From the IMG/VR virus record IMGVR_UViG_3300025584_000449, positions 1 through 64,000 of that record: DNA of 64,000 bases. The stretch is one strand, 5' to 3'. The notes under the pieces were generated by a model, which was not told the origin of the DNA, searched no databases, and saw nothing but the letters and a program-made list of their open reading frames with translations. Shown in pieces: positions 63,427 to 64,000 of the stretch. The stretch's first letter is position 1, and each line of letters begins with the position of its first letter. The position numbers and the translations under genes were made by a program. The DNA comes from a virus.

Positions 63427-63651
63427 CTATGAAATGTTATTTGATTTCTTCTTTGCTGTGCTCAGCAAAGGAATCAAAGACACAATGCTCGTATCTTCTT
63501 TCGGAGGGATAGGAGCCATATTTTGTAGTTGCCTAATATGCTCATCCCTGCGCTGTATTCTAAGTTCAAGAGTTCTATGTTTATTTACATAGTAAGCTCT
63601 CATACTTAGCAGAGTAATCAGAAACACTGCTCCCAATAGCAAATAAATCAT
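63427..63651 (-). CDS. Single-span membrane protein (74 aa), spanin-like
   Basis: 74 residues. One N-terminal membrane helix (MIYLLLGAVFLITLLSMRAYY), then a charged coiled-coil (RTLELRIQRRDEHIRQLQNM) and a Pro/Ser tail. The layout fits an i-spanin or a small lysis protein, but there is no o-spanin in sight. GAGAGGAGG lies six bases before the ATG, the best ribosome site in the area. It is followed by a 5'-GGAGAGAG repeat-rich spacer. Confidence 0.6.
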   Translation of the reverse strand: MIYLLLGAVFLITLLSMRAYYVNKHRTLELRIQRRDEHIRQLQNMAPIPPKEDTSIVSLIPLLSTAKKKSNNIS

Positions 63652-63667
63652 ATGACCTCCTCTCTAT

Positions 63668-63677
63668 TCTTATGCCA
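63668..63677 (-). promoter_or_regulatory. GGCATAAGAA promoter-like element (variant)
   Basis: Minus strand GGCATAAGAA, one base from the usual element, 17 bases before the start at 63651. Confidence 0.5.
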
Positions 63678-63696
63678 ATATTTAAGATAAAAAGAA

Positions 63697-63719
63697 GGAA
63701 GGTCGCTTAGCGTCCCTCC
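63697..63719 (-). terminator. Rho-independent terminator
   Basis: GGAGGGACGC and GCGACCTTCC pair around a TAA loop, with TTCTTTTT on the minus strand. It closes the noncoding transcript to the right. Confidence 0.75.
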
Positions 63720-63722
63720 CTC

Positions 63723-64000
63723 TATCATCTAATCATAGTATCTTTATAATTATTGTAAATGCTAAAGAGTCCTAAGGCTCTCCACACCCAGCAGACCATT
63801 ATTCACTAGAAGTATTCGTTCCCGTTAGCGTACTAGATAAGGAACAACCACATTAGCTGCCTCAAGTGCTCAACGCGTTAAATGTTATCTAATGGGGTCT
63901 TAACTGTTTACCCCGTAACCGAGGTATGGTTCACATATTTTAATAGTTTTAAATCTACCTAGTTCAACCATATTCCTGTTTAAACATTATTGTGCCTCTT
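63723..64000 (-). ncRNA. Noncoding RNA candidate 4, cut by the window edge
   Basis: No gene is visible over 278 bases. A terminator in minus orientation follows. Stems include GGGGT/ACCCC (63893-63915) and AGAG/CTCT with CCTAAGG between. It may be the 3' part of another long RNA that continues past the edge. Confidence 0.4.

Overview
The window is a piece of a large, tailed, probably lytic bacteriophage genome with AT-rich coding sequence. The evidence is a long plus-strand run of fibre and virion genes (positions 1-20272) with an amidase endolysin and a portal protein, tightly overlapping genes (ATGA and ATGGCTAA junctions), more than 20 tRNA genes, several homing endonucleases, and phage-style nucleotide and DNA metabolism genes (ThyX, PurA, dCMP deaminase, DNA ligase, PD-(D/E)XK nuclease, polynucleotide-kinase-like protein). 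Shine-Dalgarno sequences (GGAGG type) and canonical TTGACA-17-TATATT promoters point to a host with standard sigma70 signals and SD-led translation, which argues against Bacteroidota. The species cannot be named from the sequence.

Layout. 1-13011 (+): a fibre cassette. It holds a 5'-truncated fibre with 63-bp repeats and a C-terminal Hint (self-processing) domain, then five fibre/adhesin proteins, three of them with LamG-like domains and four with related N-termini. 13081-20272 (+): coiled-coil and membrane proteins, endolysin, an actin-like ATPase, a single mitochondrial-carrier-like repeat protein, a zinc-finger-bearing portal protein and small genes. 20316-29258 (-): glycosyltransferase, a first long noncoding RNA region, a radical-SAM-like protein, a retron (msr-msd RNA, reverse transcriptase and an overlapping ORF), a ViaA-like VWA protein with a RavA/MoxR-like ATPase, and small genes. 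29362-35792 (+): a 2023-residue single-chain fusion of the RNA polymerase beta and beta' subunits. 35973-64000 (almost all -): a long tRNA and metabolism region with an SPFH protein, ThyX, a tRNA-Lys split by a group I intron carrying a PD-(D/E)XK endonuclease, a ClpP/cold-shock operon behind a second long noncoding RNA, PurA, a secreted polysaccharide lyase with a Tat lipoprotein, a sigma factor, DNA ligase, a third long noncoding RNA joined to tRNA-Leu, and DNA metabolism genes.

How it fits together. The phage carries its own catalytic RNA polymerase core (fused beta-beta') and a sigma-like factor. Two promoter classes are visible: host-like TTGACA/TATATT promoters, one directly in front of the polymerase gene, and a distinct GGTATAAGAA element in front of at least nine minus-strand units including two of the long noncoding RNAs. 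The simplest reading is an early host-driven phase followed by a phase using the phage sigma and/or polymerase. This is inference.

The RNA content is unusually rich: 22 confident tRNAs, a tmRNA-like tRNA domain without a message part, several tRNA-sized closed-stem RNAs, three structured noncoding regions of about 700-860 nt (a fourth runs off the right edge), a retron RNA and a group I intron. The long RNAs resemble in size and context the giant phage RNAs known near tRNA arrays (GOLLD and ROOL classes), but no class membership can be proven here.
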